Positions 52,076 through 61,660 are shown, numbered from the stretch's first letter. The stretch is DNA of 64,000 nucleotides from Paenarthrobacter nitroguajacolicus (GCF_007786235.1 NZ_VNFK01000017.1:1-64000), one strand, 5' to 3'. Made by a program: numbers and translations. The notes: generated by a model not told the origin, from the sequence alone.

Positions 52076-53020
52076 ATGAGCTTGAACGGCAAGGTTGCAA
52101 TCGTCACCGGGAGTGGACAGGGTCTTGGCCTCGCTTACGCGAGGGAACTCGCCCGCCACGGTGCCGCCGTCGTGATCAACGACGTGAACGCCGAGACCGC
52201 AGCGCAAGCAGTCGCGCAGATTGAGGCCGACGGCGGACGGGCCACCGCCGTCGTCGTTCCAGTGGGCACCACGGACGCAGCCAAGGCGCTGGTTGCCGGC
52301 GCCGTTGAGGCGTTCGGTCGGCTGGACATCCTGGTCACCAACGCCGGCATCCTCCGCGATAAGAGCCTGTTGAAGATGACCGACGAGGACTTCGACCTGG
52401 TGATCAACGTCCACTTGAAGGGTACGTTCACCTGCGTTCGTGAAGCCTTCGCGTACTTCAAGGAAAACAACGTCGCGGGCCGCATCATCACCATCGGCTC
52501 GCCCACCGGCCAGCGCGGCAACTTCGGGCAGAGCAACTACGCGGCTGCCAAGGCCGGGATCGTGGGCATGGTCCGGACCTGGGCTTTGGAGATGAAGAGG
52601 GCCGGCGTGACGGTGAACTCCGTGATCCCCGTGGCTGCCACTGCCATGACCAAGACGGTCCCGTACTTCCAGAAAGCCGTCGAAGCCGACGAACGTGGCG
52701 AGGCCATGCCGTCCTTCTTCCGGCACGACCTCGGTTTCGGAACGGCCGACGACGTCGCTGGGCTCATTGCCTTCCTCGCCTCTGACGAAGCTGCCGGCAT
52801 TACCGGCCAGGCGGTCGGCGCCGGTGGTGACCGGCTTCAGGTCTGGACGCACCCGACGGCGGCGAGCACGGAGTACCGCGACGGCGGCTGGAGCTACGAA
52901 GCGCTCCGCGAAAACGCTGGGTCCCTCTTCGGGCCGGACACGTTGCAGAGCTACGGTGAGGAATTCCTGCCCCTGCCTGCGGAACTGCAGCCCGAGCCGG
53001 CCAAGGCTGAGGCCCGCTGA
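52076..53020 (+). CDS. SDR family 3-hydroxyacyl-CoA dehydrogenase-like enzyme
   Basis: A 314-residue short-chain dehydrogenase with a ~55-residue C-terminal extension. Cofactor motif TGSGQGLG (11-18), NAG at 89-91, catalytic Ser142 (TIGSPTG), Tyr155 and Lys159 (NYAAAKAG). It resembles the dehydrogenase part of peroxisomal-type multifunctional beta-oxidation enzymes and BadH-like enzymes, so oxidation of a 3-hydroxyacyl-CoA (or cyclic equivalent) is likely. ATG at 52076 after AAGGAG. First gene of the operon; 2 bp before the next. Confidence 0.87.
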   Translation: MSLNGKVAIVTGSGQGLGLAYARELARHGAAVVINDVNAETAAQAVAQIEADGGRATAVVVPVGTTDAAKALVAGAVEAFGRLDILVTNAGILRDKSLLKMTDEDFDLVINVHLKGTFTCVREAFAYFKENNVAGRIITIGSPTGQRGNFGQSNYAAAKAGIVGMVRTWALEMKRAGVTVNSVIPVAATAMTKTVPYFQKAVEADERGEAMPSFFRHDLGFGTADDVAGLIAFLASDEAAGITGQAVGAGGDRLQVWTHPTAASTEYRDGGWSYEALRENAGSLFGPDTLQSYGEEFLPLPAELQPEPAKAEAR

Positions 53021-53022
53021 TC

Positions 53023-53913
53023 ATGGCCGACCGTTACGAGCTGGGCATCGACGCCGCTGCCCTTGATGCGATCGACATGCACGTCCACCTCGAAGTGGAC
53101 AGCTGCGGCCACGGCTCGCTCCCGGATGCCCTGACCGAAGCCTCGGCCAAGTACTTCAAAGCCGAGGACAGGACACCGTCCCTGGACAGGATCGCCGAGG
53201 TGTACCGCGAACTGAACATGGCCGCCGTCGTCTTTACCGTCGATGCCCGCACGCAGCTCAAGCACGAACCCAACAGCATCCCGGAGCTGATCGCAGGGGC
53301 TGCCCGGAACAATGATGTGCTGATTCCGTTCGGCAGCGTGGACCCGCGGACGGGGGAGGACGCGATCGCCGGGGCCAAGCACCAGGCCGTTGAGCTCGGT
53401 GCCCGCGGGTTCAAGTTCCACCCCTCGCTGCAAGGCTTCGATCCGTCCAATGAGCGGTTCTATCCGCTCTGGGAGACGCTCCAGGAGCTGGGACTGCCCT
53501 GCATTTTCCACACCGGCCAGAACGGTATGGGTGCCGGGCTTCCCGGCGGGTACGGCATCAAGCTGGCGTACTCGAACCCGCTCTTGCTCGACGCCGTGGC
53601 GGCTGATTTCCCGGGCCTGCAGATCGTCATGGCCCATCCTTCGGTGCCGTGGCAGGACGAGGCGAACTCGATAGCGACGCACAAATCGAACGTGTTCATA
53701 GACCTGTCCGGATGGTCGCCCAAGTACTTCCCGGAATCGCTGGTTCGGCTGTCCAATTCGGTGCTGCAGGACAAGGTCCTGTTCGGCACGGACTTCCCGC
53801 TGATCACCCCGCAAAAGTGGATGGGGGCGTTCGCGGACCTGCCCCTTAAGGACGAAGTCCGCTCGAAGATCCTCAAGGACAACGCGGCGCGGTTGCTGGG
53901 GTTGGGTGGTTGA
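53023..53913 (+). CDS. amidohydrolase_2 family protein (decarboxylase/C-C hydrolase type)
   Basis: A 296-residue barrel protein of the ACMSD-like amidohydrolase family. Metal/catalytic residues: HVH in DMHVHLE (about residues 20-22), His in FHTGQNG (about 164), His in MAHPSVPW and Asp in FGTDFPLI. Relatives decarboxylate aromatic or beta-keto-type acids or hydrolyse cyclic intermediates, all without coenzymes. Its position between the SDR and acyl-CoA dehydrogenase (2-bp and 1-bp gaps) indicates a step of the same CoA pathway. Confidence 0.85.
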   Translation: MADRYELGIDAAALDAIDMHVHLEVDSCGHGSLPDALTEASAKYFKAEDRTPSLDRIAEVYRELNMAAVVFTVDARTQLKHEPNSIPELIAGAARNNDVLIPFGSVDPRTGEDAIAGAKHQAVELGARGFKFHPSLQGFDPSNERFYPLWETLQELGLPCIFHTGQNGMGAGLPGGYGIKLAYSNPLLLDAVAADFPGLQIVMAHPSVPWQDEANSIATHKSNVFIDLSGWSPKYFPESLVRLSNSVLQDKVLFGTDFPLITPQKWMGAFADLPLKDEVRSKILKDNAARLLGLGG

Positions 53914-53914
53914 G

Positions 53915-55150
53915 ATGTCCACCACTGCGACACTGGGGACGGGCACGGATCAGCGGCTCTACGACGTAGCGGACTGGTACGACGCCGAAGCGCTGCTCAC
54001 CACGGACGAGCGAACAGTGTTGGCCCGGTTGCGGAACTTCCTGGACGCCGAGGCCAAGCCCCTTCTGGCCGGGTACTGGGAACGGGGAGAGTTTCCCGAG
54101 CAGCTCAGTCAGCCGCTGATCGACCTTGACCTGATGGAACCCGCAGACCTCACAGTCAACGGCCCCGTACGCGGGATCTACCAAGGCTTCCGGATCTTCG
54201 AACTGGCCCGCACGGACGCTTCTTTGGCTACCTGGTACACGGCGCAGGCCGGACTGTTCCGGACAGCCATTCGGGTGGGAGCCTCGGCAGAGCAACAGCG
54301 CGAGTGGATGCCCAAGGTCATCGACTTCTCGCTCAAGGGCGTCTTTTCCCTCACCGAACCTGAGCACGGCTCGGACATCGCCGGAGGCCTGTCAACCACC
54401 GCCCGCTTCGAAACAAACTCCGCAGCAGGGCCCGACGGCGGCAGCTGGGTTTTGGACGGCGCCAAACGGTGGATCGGGGGAGCCTCCACAACCGATGTGC
54501 TGTGTGTGTTCGCCCGGGACATCGCCGATGGACAGGTCAAAGCGTTCCTTGTGGACCGAACCGCGGCAGGTGTCACCCTGGAGAAAATCCACGGCAAGAC
54601 CTCGCTGCGGATGATGCAGAACGCCCACATCACCTTGGACGGTGTCCGCGTCCCGGAAGCTATGCGCCTTCACAATGTGGACTCCTTCAAGGACGTCGCG
54701 GCGATGCTGCGGGCCATGCGTTCGGATGTTGCCTGGATCGCCACCGGGATGCAGGCCGGTGCGTTCGAAGCCGCCCTGGCGTATGTGAAGGAGCGTCAGC
54801 AGTTCGGTCGCTCCTTGGGGTCCTTCCAACTCGTGCAGGAAAAGCTGGCGCGAATGCTCGGCAACATCACCGCTTCGCTGTCGCTGGTGGTCCGCCTGAC
54901 CGAACAGCAGTCCGGGGGAGTTGTCCGGGACCAGGACTCGGCACTGGCAAAAATGCAGACGTCGCTAATGATGCGCGAAACCGTGGCTTTGGCCCGCGAA
55001 GTGGTGGGCGGCAACGGCATCTCGCTCGCGGCCGACGTCGCGCGTTTTCATGCCGACGCGGAAGCCGTCTATTCCTACGAAGGCACGCACGAGATCAACG
55101 CCCTCATCATTGGCCGCGCCCTCACGGGCGTCAGTGCTTTTACTAACTAA
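53915..55150 (+). CDS. acyl-CoA dehydrogenase, glutaryl-CoA dehydrogenase-like
   Basis: A 411-residue FAD enzyme. FSLTEPEHGSDIAG (flavin-contact motif), GAKRWIGGASTTDVLCVFAR and the C-terminal YEGTHEINALIIGRALTG are visible. The last motif, with catalytic Glu389, matches the glutaryl-CoA dehydrogenase arrangement rather than that of medium-chain enzymes. ARTDASLATW (about residue 90) carries the Arg that in that subgroup meets the distal carboxylate. The substrate may therefore be a dicarboxylyl- or cyclic-CoA. ATG at 53915, one base after the upstream stop. Confidence 0.88.
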   Translation: MSTTATLGTGTDQRLYDVADWYDAEALLTTDERTVLARLRNFLDAEAKPLLAGYWERGEFPEQLSQPLIDLDLMEPADLTVNGPVRGIYQGFRIFELARTDASLATWYTAQAGLFRTAIRVGASAEQQREWMPKVIDFSLKGVFSLTEPEHGSDIAGGLSTTARFETNSAAGPDGGSWVLDGAKRWIGGASTTDVLCVFARDIADGQVKAFLVDRTAAGVTLEKIHGKTSLRMMQNAHITLDGVRVPEAMRLHNVDSFKDVAAMLRAMRSDVAWIATGMQAGAFEAALAYVKERQQFGRSLGSFQLVQEKLARMLGNITASLSLVVRLTEQQSGGVVRDQDSALAKMQTSLMMRETVALAREVVGGNGISLAADVARFHADAEAVYSYEGTHEINALIIGRALTGVSAFTN

Positions 55151-55180
55151 ATCTCTTCAAACAACACACAGGAGGCAACC

Positions 55181-55636
55181 ATGCCCAATCTCGTCGTCGA
55201 TTTCGACACCCTGCTCACCATGTCCGGCAAGGACCTCGGCACCACCGACTACCGCGAAATCACCCAGCAGCAGATCAACCTGTTCGCGGACGCCACAGAC
55301 GATCAGCAGTGGATCCACACCGATCCCGAACGCGCGAAGGACGGCCCCTTCGGCGCGCCCATCGCCCACGGCTTCCTCACCCTGTCCCTGATCATCCCGT
55401 TCTGGGGCGAGCTGTTCGACGTTGACGGCGTGACCACCAAGGTCAACTACGGGCTGGACAAGGTCCGCTTCACCTCCCCGGTGAAGGTGGGCTCCAAAGT
55501 CCGCATGCAGGGCTCAATCGCCGAGGTCATAGAGGTCAAGGGCGGCGCCCAGATCAAGGTCAACGCCACCATCGAAATCGAAGGCCAAGAACGGCCCGCC
55601 GTCGTCGCCGAATTCCTCGCGCGGTTCTACAAATAG
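55181..55636 (+). CDS. MaoC-like enoyl-CoA hydratase
   Basis: A 151-residue hotdog-fold protein of the R-specific hydratase (MaoC/NodN) type. The hydratase motif is FADATDDQQWIHTDPERAK (Asp and His of the catalytic dyad, about residues 35-53) followed by GPFGAPIAHGFLTLS. It would hydrate the enoyl-CoA made by the preceding dehydrogenase. AGGAGG precedes the ATG. Gap of 30 bp to the upstream gene. Confidence 0.9.
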   Translation: MPNLVVDFDTLLTMSGKDLGTTDYREITQQQINLFADATDDQQWIHTDPERAKDGPFGAPIAHGFLTLSLIIPFWGELFDVDGVTTKVNYGLDKVRFTSPVKVGSKVRMQGSIAEVIEVKGGAQIKVNATIEIEGQERPAVVAEFLARFYK

Positions 55637-55681
55637 AACGCATCTCCAAGTAACCCCTTCCCTCCTCTCCAAGGAACAGCC

Positions 55682-57007
55682 ATGTCAGGACACACTGCGC
55701 TCGCACCAACGAGCACGGCCGCAAAGCGCAAAGAGGCGCGCACGGTCATCATGTCCAGCTATCTGGGCAGCACCATCGAGTTCTACGACTTCCTGCTGTA
55801 CGCAACGGCCGCAGCGGTTGCCTTCCCCAAAGTGTTCTTCGCCGGAACAGATGAGTGGGTGGGCGTCGTCGCAGCCTACGCAACGTTCGCCGCCGGCTAC
55901 ATCGCCAGGCCCTTGGGCGGCATCATCTTCGGACACTTCGGAGACCGCATCGGGCGCAAGGGAATGCTCATCATTTCCATGGCAATGATGGGCATCGCCT
56001 CAACCCTGATCGGCCTGATTCCGGGAGCCGGCGTCATTGGCCCCTGGGGAGCCGTGATCCTGGTGATCCTGCGTGTATGCCAGGGCATCGCCGTCGGCGG
56101 TGAGTGGGGTGGGGCCGCGCTGATGGCCCTGGAACACGCAGATCCCAAGCGGCGCGGCTTTGCGGCATCATTCGTGAATGCGGGTGCACCCACAGGCGCT
56201 GTCCTGGGCACCGTGGTCATGGGCATCTTCTCCGCCCTTCCCCAGGAGGCTTTCCTGGCTTGGGGTTGGCGCGTACCGTTCCTCCTGTCCTTCGTCCTCC
56301 TGATCGTCGGCATGTTCGTCCGCCTCCGCGTATCAGAAAGCCCGATCTTCGCCGAAGCCGTGGCCAAAGAAAGCGCGCAAAGCACCAAGCGCAAAATCCC
56401 GCTGCTGGAGGTCCTGAAGCGTCCCAAGGCACTCATCATGATCATGTTTGCCGGTGCTGCAGGCTTCGGCCTCCAGGTTGTGCTGCCCACGTTCTCCGTG
56501 ACATACGCAGTGTCAAAGGGCGCTCCGCAGCAGGGCGTGCTCTATGCCTTCGCGGGAGCCTCGGCCATCTCCATCCTGTTCGTCCTCCTGGGCGGCAGGT
56601 TATCCGACCGCTTCGGACGGCGCCCAGTGATGGTCACCGGATTGGCCCTGTTCATCCTTTACCTGTTCCCGATGTTCGGGATGCTCAGCTCAGGCAACGT
56701 CGCCCTGGTCTTCCTGGCGTTCACCGTGGCGCTGGTCCTGCACTCGTCCCTGTACGGACCCCTTGCAGCGTTCGTTTCAGAGCAGTTCGGCACCACCAAC
56801 CGCTACACAGGTGCCGCCGTCGGCTACCAACTGGCAACCTTGATCGGCGCGGGGTTCACGCCCGGGATCGTCGCCGGACTCTATAAGGACGCAGGGCAGA
56901 GCATCATCCCCGTGGTGGTCTTCCTGTCCGCTATGTCCCTGGTGTCGATTGTCTTCATCCTGCTGACGCGGGAGTCTAAGAACAACGACCTCTCTACGGT
57001 CAGTTAG
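55682..57007 (+). CDS. MHS-family MFS transporter for a carboxylic acid
   Basis: A 441-residue, 12-helix transporter of the metabolite:H+ symporter subgroup (ShiA/KgtP/ProP relatives). SSYLGSTIEFYDFLLYATAAA, RPLGGIIFGHFGDRIGRKGML and RVCQGIAVGGEWGGAALMALEH are diagnostic. Such proteins import carboxylates and aromatic acids. It probably brings in the acid that the next gene activates. Confidence 0.9.
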   Translation: MSGHTALAPTSTAAKRKEARTVIMSSYLGSTIEFYDFLLYATAAAVAFPKVFFAGTDEWVGVVAAYATFAAGYIARPLGGIIFGHFGDRIGRKGMLIISMAMMGIASTLIGLIPGAGVIGPWGAVILVILRVCQGIAVGGEWGGAALMALEHADPKRRGFAASFVNAGAPTGAVLGTVVMGIFSALPQEAFLAWGWRVPFLLSFVLLIVGMFVRLRVSESPIFAEAVAKESAQSTKRKIPLLEVLKRPKALIMIMFAGAAGFGLQVVLPTFSVTYAVSKGAPQQGVLYAFAGASAISILFVLLGGRLSDRFGRRPVMVTGLALFILYLFPMFGMLSSGNVALVFLAFTVALVLHSSLYGPLAAFVSEQFGTTNRYTGAAVGYQLATLIGAGFTPGIVAGLYKDAGQSIIPVVVFLSAMSLVSIVFILLTRESKNNDLSTVS

Positions 57008-57018
57008 GAGAAAGCACC

Positions 57019-58569
57019 ATGGACAACAACGGAGTTGGATCCTGGCTGCACCGCCGCCGAGCCAAGTCGGGGTCAAAAACAGCCTTGATTTCCGGCGCCC
57101 ATGCCCTGAGCTACGAAGAGCTCGCCGAACGGACCGCCCTCTTGGCCGGTGCCCTCAAGAACAGGGGTGTGGCCAAAGGCGACCGGGTGGCCTACCTTGG
57201 CGAGAACCACCCATCCTTCGTGGAAACCTTCTTTGCCTGTGGGCTGATCGGAGCCATCTTCGTTCCGCTCAACACACGGCTCGCCGCACCCGAGCTTCAG
57301 TTCCAGCTGCAGGACTCCGGGGCACGGCTGCTGGTCAACGCCCACGCGCTGGAGGAGGTGGCCGCCGCGTCGCTGAAGGACACCGAGGTAACCCACTGTC
57401 TGGTGGTGGCTCCCGACGGCGGCCCCGAAAGGTCCGCGGTTAAGCTGCCCACCGGCGTCGAACACTATGGCGAGGTGATGGCCGCGGCGGCCGGAACGCC
57501 GGTGGACGAAGCCGTCACGCTGGACGACGCCGCCATGATCCTGTACACCTCCGGCACTACAGGGAAACCCAAGGGTGCGCTGCTGACGCACGGCAACATC
57601 ACCTGGAACTGCATCAATACCGTGGTGGATATGGACTTGAGCCGCAACGACATAGCGCTCATGATTTCGCCGCTCTTCCACGTCGCATCCCTGGACATGG
57701 GTTTGCTCCCGATGCTGCTCAAGGGCGCCACGGTGGTCCTCGAATCCAAGTTCGACGCCGGTCGCGTCCTGAAACTGATCGGGCAGCACAAAGTCACCAC
57801 CCTCAACGGCGTCCCCACCACCTTCCAGATGCTCTGCGACCATCCGGAATGGTCGACGGCGGACCTCAGCTCCCTGGACAAACTCACCTGCGGCGGTTCC
57901 GCCGTTCCGCAGCGGGTGTTGGACGCCTATGAGGAACGTGGCATCGGATTCACCGCCTGCTACGGCATGACCGAAACCGCGCCGGGAGCCACCATGCTCC
58001 CGGTCTCCGCCTCCAAGATGAAGGCCGGATCAGCGGGTTTGCCGCACTTCTTCACGGACGTTCGGATCGCCGACCCCATGGGTGGGCGCGCTCTTCCCGG
58101 CGAGGTGGGGGAGATCCAGATCTCCGGGCCCAACGTCATCAAGGAATACTGGAACCGGCCGGAGGCCACTGCCGACAGCTACGCGGACTCCTCCTGGTTC
58201 CGCTCGGGGGACATGGGACACCAGGACGAAGAAGGGTTCCTGTTCGTCTCGGACCGCATCAAGGACATGATCATTTCCGGCGGCGAGAACATCTACCCAG
58301 CGGAGGTGGAGGCTGCCATTGCGGAATTGCCCGCCGTGGGAAGCGTGGCCGTGATCGGAGTCGCCGACGACAAATGGGGCGAAGTCCCGAGGGCGATCGT
58401 GACTTTGCGGGAGGGCGCTGCCTTGACCGAAGAGCAGCTGCGCTCGCATCTGGACGGACGATTGGCGCGCTACAAGATCCCCAAGTCCGTGGTGTTCGTG
58501 GAAGAGATGCCGCGCACGGCCAGCGGCAAGATCCGCAAGACCGATCTCCGGAAGCAATTCGCACTGTGA
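57019..58569 (+). CDS. acyl-CoA synthetase (AMP-forming)
   Basis: A 516-residue adenylate-forming ligase. Motifs: YTSGTTGKPKGALLTHGN (phosphate loop), ACYGMTET, RSGDMGHQDEEGFLFVSDR, the hinge DRIKDMIISGGENIYP, and the C-terminal catalytic Lys in RTASGKIRKTDLR. It activates a carboxylic acid to its CoA thioester. It starts 11 bp after the transporter gene and is last in the operon. Confidence 0.92.
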   Translation: MDNNGVGSWLHRRRAKSGSKTALISGAHALSYEELAERTALLAGALKNRGVAKGDRVAYLGENHPSFVETFFACGLIGAIFVPLNTRLAAPELQFQLQDSGARLLVNAHALEEVAAASLKDTEVTHCLVVAPDGGPERSAVKLPTGVEHYGEVMAAAAGTPVDEAVTLDDAAMILYTSGTTGKPKGALLTHGNITWNCINTVVDMDLSRNDIALMISPLFHVASLDMGLLPMLLKGATVVLESKFDAGRVLKLIGQHKVTTLNGVPTTFQMLCDHPEWSTADLSSLDKLTCGGSAVPQRVLDAYEERGIGFTACYGMTETAPGATMLPVSASKMKAGSAGLPHFFTDVRIADPMGGRALPGEVGEIQISGPNVIKEYWNRPEATADSYADSSWFRSGDMGHQDEEGFLFVSDRIKDMIISGGENIYPAEVEAAIAELPAVGSVAVIGVADDKWGEVPRAIVTLREGAALTEEQLRSHLDGRLARYKIPKSVVFVEEMPRTASGKIRKTDLRKQFAL

Positions 58570-58890
58570 GCGCTGTTCCGGAGACTTCCGGATCCTCCGC
58601 AGCGCCGAACAGACCGAGCTGGAGGCCGGATATGCCGTGGAACTTGAGGGCGGCGCCGGCCTGGTTCGGTGGAGATCGACGTCTTCAGCGTCGCCTAAGG
58701 AAACGATTCTTGGTGAAAAGCTAAATTACGCGGGAGCATTTTTTGGCGACATATTCCGTTACTGGGCTAAATCCGGGTTAATTTCTTCCATCGCCCTGCC
58801 TCATTGGCTCCGGGGGCACTACGATGAGCACGACTCATCACTGAGTACGACTCATCTCAATGATTCACACCTAGCCCGGGGGAAATACAA
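58570..58890. other. 321-bp intergenic region
   Basis: No convincing gene. It holds the DUF805 promoter region and two close copies of tacgactcatc/cacgactcatc (about 58834 and 58848), a possible regulatory direct repeat. There is no clear terminator for the upstream operon. A 85-codon frame (58637-58894) overlaps the DUF805 start and looks non-coding. Confidence 0.5.
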
Positions 58891-59385
58891 ATGACCAGCT
58901 ATCCGCAACAACCGCAACAGGCCCAGCCCTATGCTCCAGAGGCCGGCGAGCCGCCGCTGTGGGCTCCGTACTACGGCGCCCCGATCGGCGCAGCAGTCAA
59001 GCGATTCTTCAAGAAGTACACGGACTTCACCGGACGTGCGAGCCGCAGCGAGTACTGGTGGACGGCCCTCGCTTTGGGTGTTATTGGCCTTGTGCTTGAA
59101 TTCATCTTCCTCGCACTGGCTGCCGCCGGCGCGACGGTTTCCGATGACGGAACGTTGGTCCCTGGCGCTGGTTTTGTTGTGGGGATTATTCTGCTCATCG
59201 CTTTCGGCCTGGCGGTCATTATCCCGTCTATCGCCCTGCTGGTACGTCGCCTTCACGACGGCAACTTCAGTGGATGGGTCGCACTGATTGGCTTGGTTCC
59301 TGGCTTGGGCGGCCTTGCGCTCTTCGTATTCGCGCTCTTGCCTTCCAACCCGGCCGGTCAGCGCTTCGACCAGCCGAAGGCGTAG
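58891..59385 (+). CDS. DUF805 membrane protein
   Basis: A 164-residue membrane protein. A Gln/Pro-rich N-terminal tail (about 30 residues) is followed by the DUF805 domain: KKYTDFTGRASRSEYWWTAL, three to four helices, and LLVRRLHDGNFSGW. Function unknown. ATG preceded by GGGGGAAA. A terminator follows. Confidence 0.9.
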   Translation: MTSYPQQPQQAQPYAPEAGEPPLWAPYYGAPIGAAVKRFFKKYTDFTGRASRSEYWWTALALGVIGLVLEFIFLALAAAGATVSDDGTLVPGAGFVVGIILLIAFGLAVIIPSIALLVRRLHDGNFSGWVALIGLVPGLGGLALFVFALLPSNPAGQRFDQPKA

Positions 59386-59403
59386 TAACAACAGCACATA
59401 AGT

Positions 59404-59437
59404 AAAAGGGGGCGGCACGCGATGTGCCGCCCCTTTT
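59404..59437 (+). terminator. terminator after the DUF805 gene
   Basis: The arms aaaagggggcggcac / gtgccgcccctttt and a short loop, ending in a T run, lie 19 bp after the stop. Confidence 0.88.
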
Positions 59438-59507
59438 GCATACCCGCACAACCACGCCGTGAAATGCTGTGGAGTGACGCGGACCGACCCCAACGACGAG
59501 GAGTGCC

Positions 59508-60713
59508 ATGTCTACTGGAACCATCAAGCGCTGCGCCGTGGTTGGCGGCGGGATCATCGGGGTTGCCGTGGCGAGGGAACTTGCCAACACGCTGGACGAC
59601 GTTCAGGTCACCGTCTACGAGAAGGAAGACCGCCTCGCCGCGCACCAGACGGGGCATAACTCGGGTGTGGTTCATGCAGGCCTCTACTACGAACCGGGCG
59701 GCCTGAAGGCTCGGCTCTGCCGCAGGGGAGTGGCACTGCTGCAAGAGTTCTGCGCGGCGAAGGGCCTTCCCTACGAGGCCTGCGGCAAACTGGTCATCGC
59801 CCAGTCGCCCGAGGAAGCGGGGCGGCTCGATACCATCTTCGCCCGAGCCACAGCCAACGGGGTTCCCGGCGCACGAATGCTGTACGGCGACCAAATACGC
59901 GAGGTGGAGCCGAACGCCGTCGGGCTTTCTGCTTTGCACTCGCCGGAAACGGCCATAGTCGACTATACGGCGATCACCAACGCACTGGCCGACGACGTCA
60001 GAGACTCGGGCGGGACCATCCGGCTGGGGCAGGAGGTCACCTCCCTTGAGCCGCGCAGCAGCGGCGTGGTGGTTCACACGAAGGACGGTGGAGAACACTA
60101 CGACCTCGTGGTGGCGTGCGCCGGCCTGCAGTCCGATCGATTGGCCGAAGCCACGGGTGAGCCGGCCATGCCCCGGATCGTGCCGTTCTTCGGGCAGTAT
60201 TTCCTTCTCGGCCAAGAATCCCGTCAGCAGGTAAAAGGTTTGATCTACCCGGTGCCAGACCCCAAGCACCCATTCCTGGGGGTTCACTTGACCAAGCGCA
60301 TTGACGGCGAAATGATGCTTGGACCAAATGCCTTTATCTCCTTCGGGCGCGAGGCGTACGGGTGGAATACCGTGAATGTCCGCGACATCCTGAACTACGC
60401 GCTGTTCCCCGGTTTCTGGAATTTCGCCCGGCAGAATGTGCCGTCCGCTGTCCGCGAATTCCAGACGGTGGTCAGCCGCAAAAAGTTCATTCGCGAGGCC
60501 ATGCGCTTTGTACCTTCACTGGAGGGCGCCACTGTCCTTCCCGGCACCCGCGGGGTGCGCGCCCAAGCGATGAACGGCGACGGGTCGTTGGTGGACGACT
60601 TTGTGATCGCACGACGCCGGGACACCGTGATGGTGCGCAACGCACCGTCACCGGGGGCTACGTCGTCCATGGCCATCGCGGAGTACATCGTGGAGCAGGC
60701 TTTGCGGGACTGA
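59508..60713 (+). CDS. lhgO: L-2-hydroxyglutarate oxidase
   Basis: A 401-residue FAD-dependent oxidoreductase of the DAO family. The Rossmann motif is VVGGGIIGVAVAREL (about residues 10-24); QTGHNSGVVHAGLYYEPGGLKA is the LhgO hallmark; GIHL-type residues appear as HPFLGVHLTKR. It oxidises L-2-hydroxyglutarate to 2-oxoglutarate, often as metabolite repair. ATG at 59508 after GAGGAG. Monocistronic. Confidence 0.88.
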   Translation: MSTGTIKRCAVVGGGIIGVAVARELANTLDDVQVTVYEKEDRLAAHQTGHNSGVVHAGLYYEPGGLKARLCRRGVALLQEFCAAKGLPYEACGKLVIAQSPEEAGRLDTIFARATANGVPGARMLYGDQIREVEPNAVGLSALHSPETAIVDYTAITNALADDVRDSGGTIRLGQEVTSLEPRSSGVVVHTKDGGEHYDLVVACAGLQSDRLAEATGEPAMPRIVPFFGQYFLLGQESRQQVKGLIYPVPDPKHPFLGVHLTKRIDGEMMLGPNAFISFGREAYGWNTVNVRDILNYALFPGFWNFARQNVPSAVREFQTVVSRKKFIREAMRFVPSLEGATVLPGTRGVRAQAMNGDGSLVDDFVIARRRDTVMVRNAPSPGATSSMAIAEYIVEQALRD

Positions 60714-60787
60714 TGCGGGACCGACAGTTAACAAGCCCGTGACGCGGCGGAAACGGTGCCCGAATCCAGGCTGGATACCGTTGCCGC

Positions 60788-61015
60788 ATGATCGCATCAT
60801 TGGCCTCGTTGGCCACCTCAATCGGCACCACCCTGGCGGCGTGGATCGAGGCCGCCTATGTTGTGGATTGCGCTGCCCCTGACGCAGCGGACGTTTCCGA
60901 AGCCGGACGCGGCACACCCACCGACTGGACCTGGCTCCCTGCCCTCAGCGGCGTTACGGTGGCCAGCGCGCAGGCCATCCAATCCCATGCGGAGATGGCT
61001 CGAACAAAGCCCTAG
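60788..61015 (+). CDS. small hypothetical protein
   Basis: A 75-residue frame with GC-rich third positions as in neighbouring genes. It contains a hydrophobic start (SLASLATSIGTTLAAWIEAAY) and an acidic middle. No family recognised and no clear ribosome-binding site. An overlapping minus-strand frame (60818-61036) is less gene-like. Doubtful. Confidence 0.33.
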   Translation: MIASLASLATSIGTTLAAWIEAAYVVDCAAPDAADVSEAGRGTPTDWTWLPALSGVTVASAQAIQSHAEMARTKP

Positions 61016-61141
61016 GAATCGCCGGAAAAGCTGCACAATGTTGCGTTGGGCACACTATTCGTTTCTCGCGGGTACTATGCCCTAAACTGCTTCACTGAGG
61101 TGCCGGTATAGGCACTATGCAGCAACGAAAGCGAACCCTCA

Positions 61142-61444
61142 ATGGCTACTGATTACGACGCCCCGCGCAAGACAGAAGAAGAGTCTCCCGCCGAATCGCT
61201 TGAGGCCCTTCAGGCATCCCGTGGGAACAGCGCCCAGACTGCAGTCATCGACGTCGAGGAAAACGATACCGCCGAAGGAATCGACCTCCCCGGTGCCGAT
61301 CTTTCCGGCGAAGAACTGACCGTTATTGTGGTCCCCGAGCAGTCCGACGAGTTCACGTGTGGTTCCTGCTTCCTGGTCCGTCACCGGTCCCAGATTGCGC
61401 TGGAAAAGAATGGCCTCAAGTTCTGCAAGGACTGCGAAGGCTAA
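61142..61444 (+). CDS. DUF4193 domain protein
   Basis: A 100-residue acidic protein typical of actinobacteria. It starts MATDYDAPRKTEEE and ends with a paired CxxC region: FTCGSCFLVRHRSQIA and FCKDCEG, a likely zinc ribbon. The function is unknown. In relatives it is short and highly expressed. ATG at 61142. Confidence 0.9.
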   Translation: MATDYDAPRKTEEESPAESLEALQASRGNSAQTAVIDVEENDTAEGIDLPGADLSGEELTVIVVPEQSDEFTCGSCFLVRHRSQIALEKNGLKFCKDCEG

Positions 61445-61660
61445 GTAACGCCCGGGTCACGTTATCTTCGATCACGAACATGTGCGCGAAGACCCTCAAA
61501 ACCGCCGGAAAATGCGGTTAAACACGCCTTCCGATCACCCTCCTGTGACCACTCGCCAGCCCTCTTAACGGTTATGCGCCGAAGCGGCCACAACCCCTCC
61601 AAACCCTCGCCTCCGCTCCTACTGTTGAAGTATCAACTTCGCCTGAAGGGGGCACAAAAA

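Noticed and set aside
58637..58894. An 85-codon frame before DUF805
   Set aside because: No ribosome-binding site or family match; it overlaps the DUF805 start and lies in a promoter-like region.
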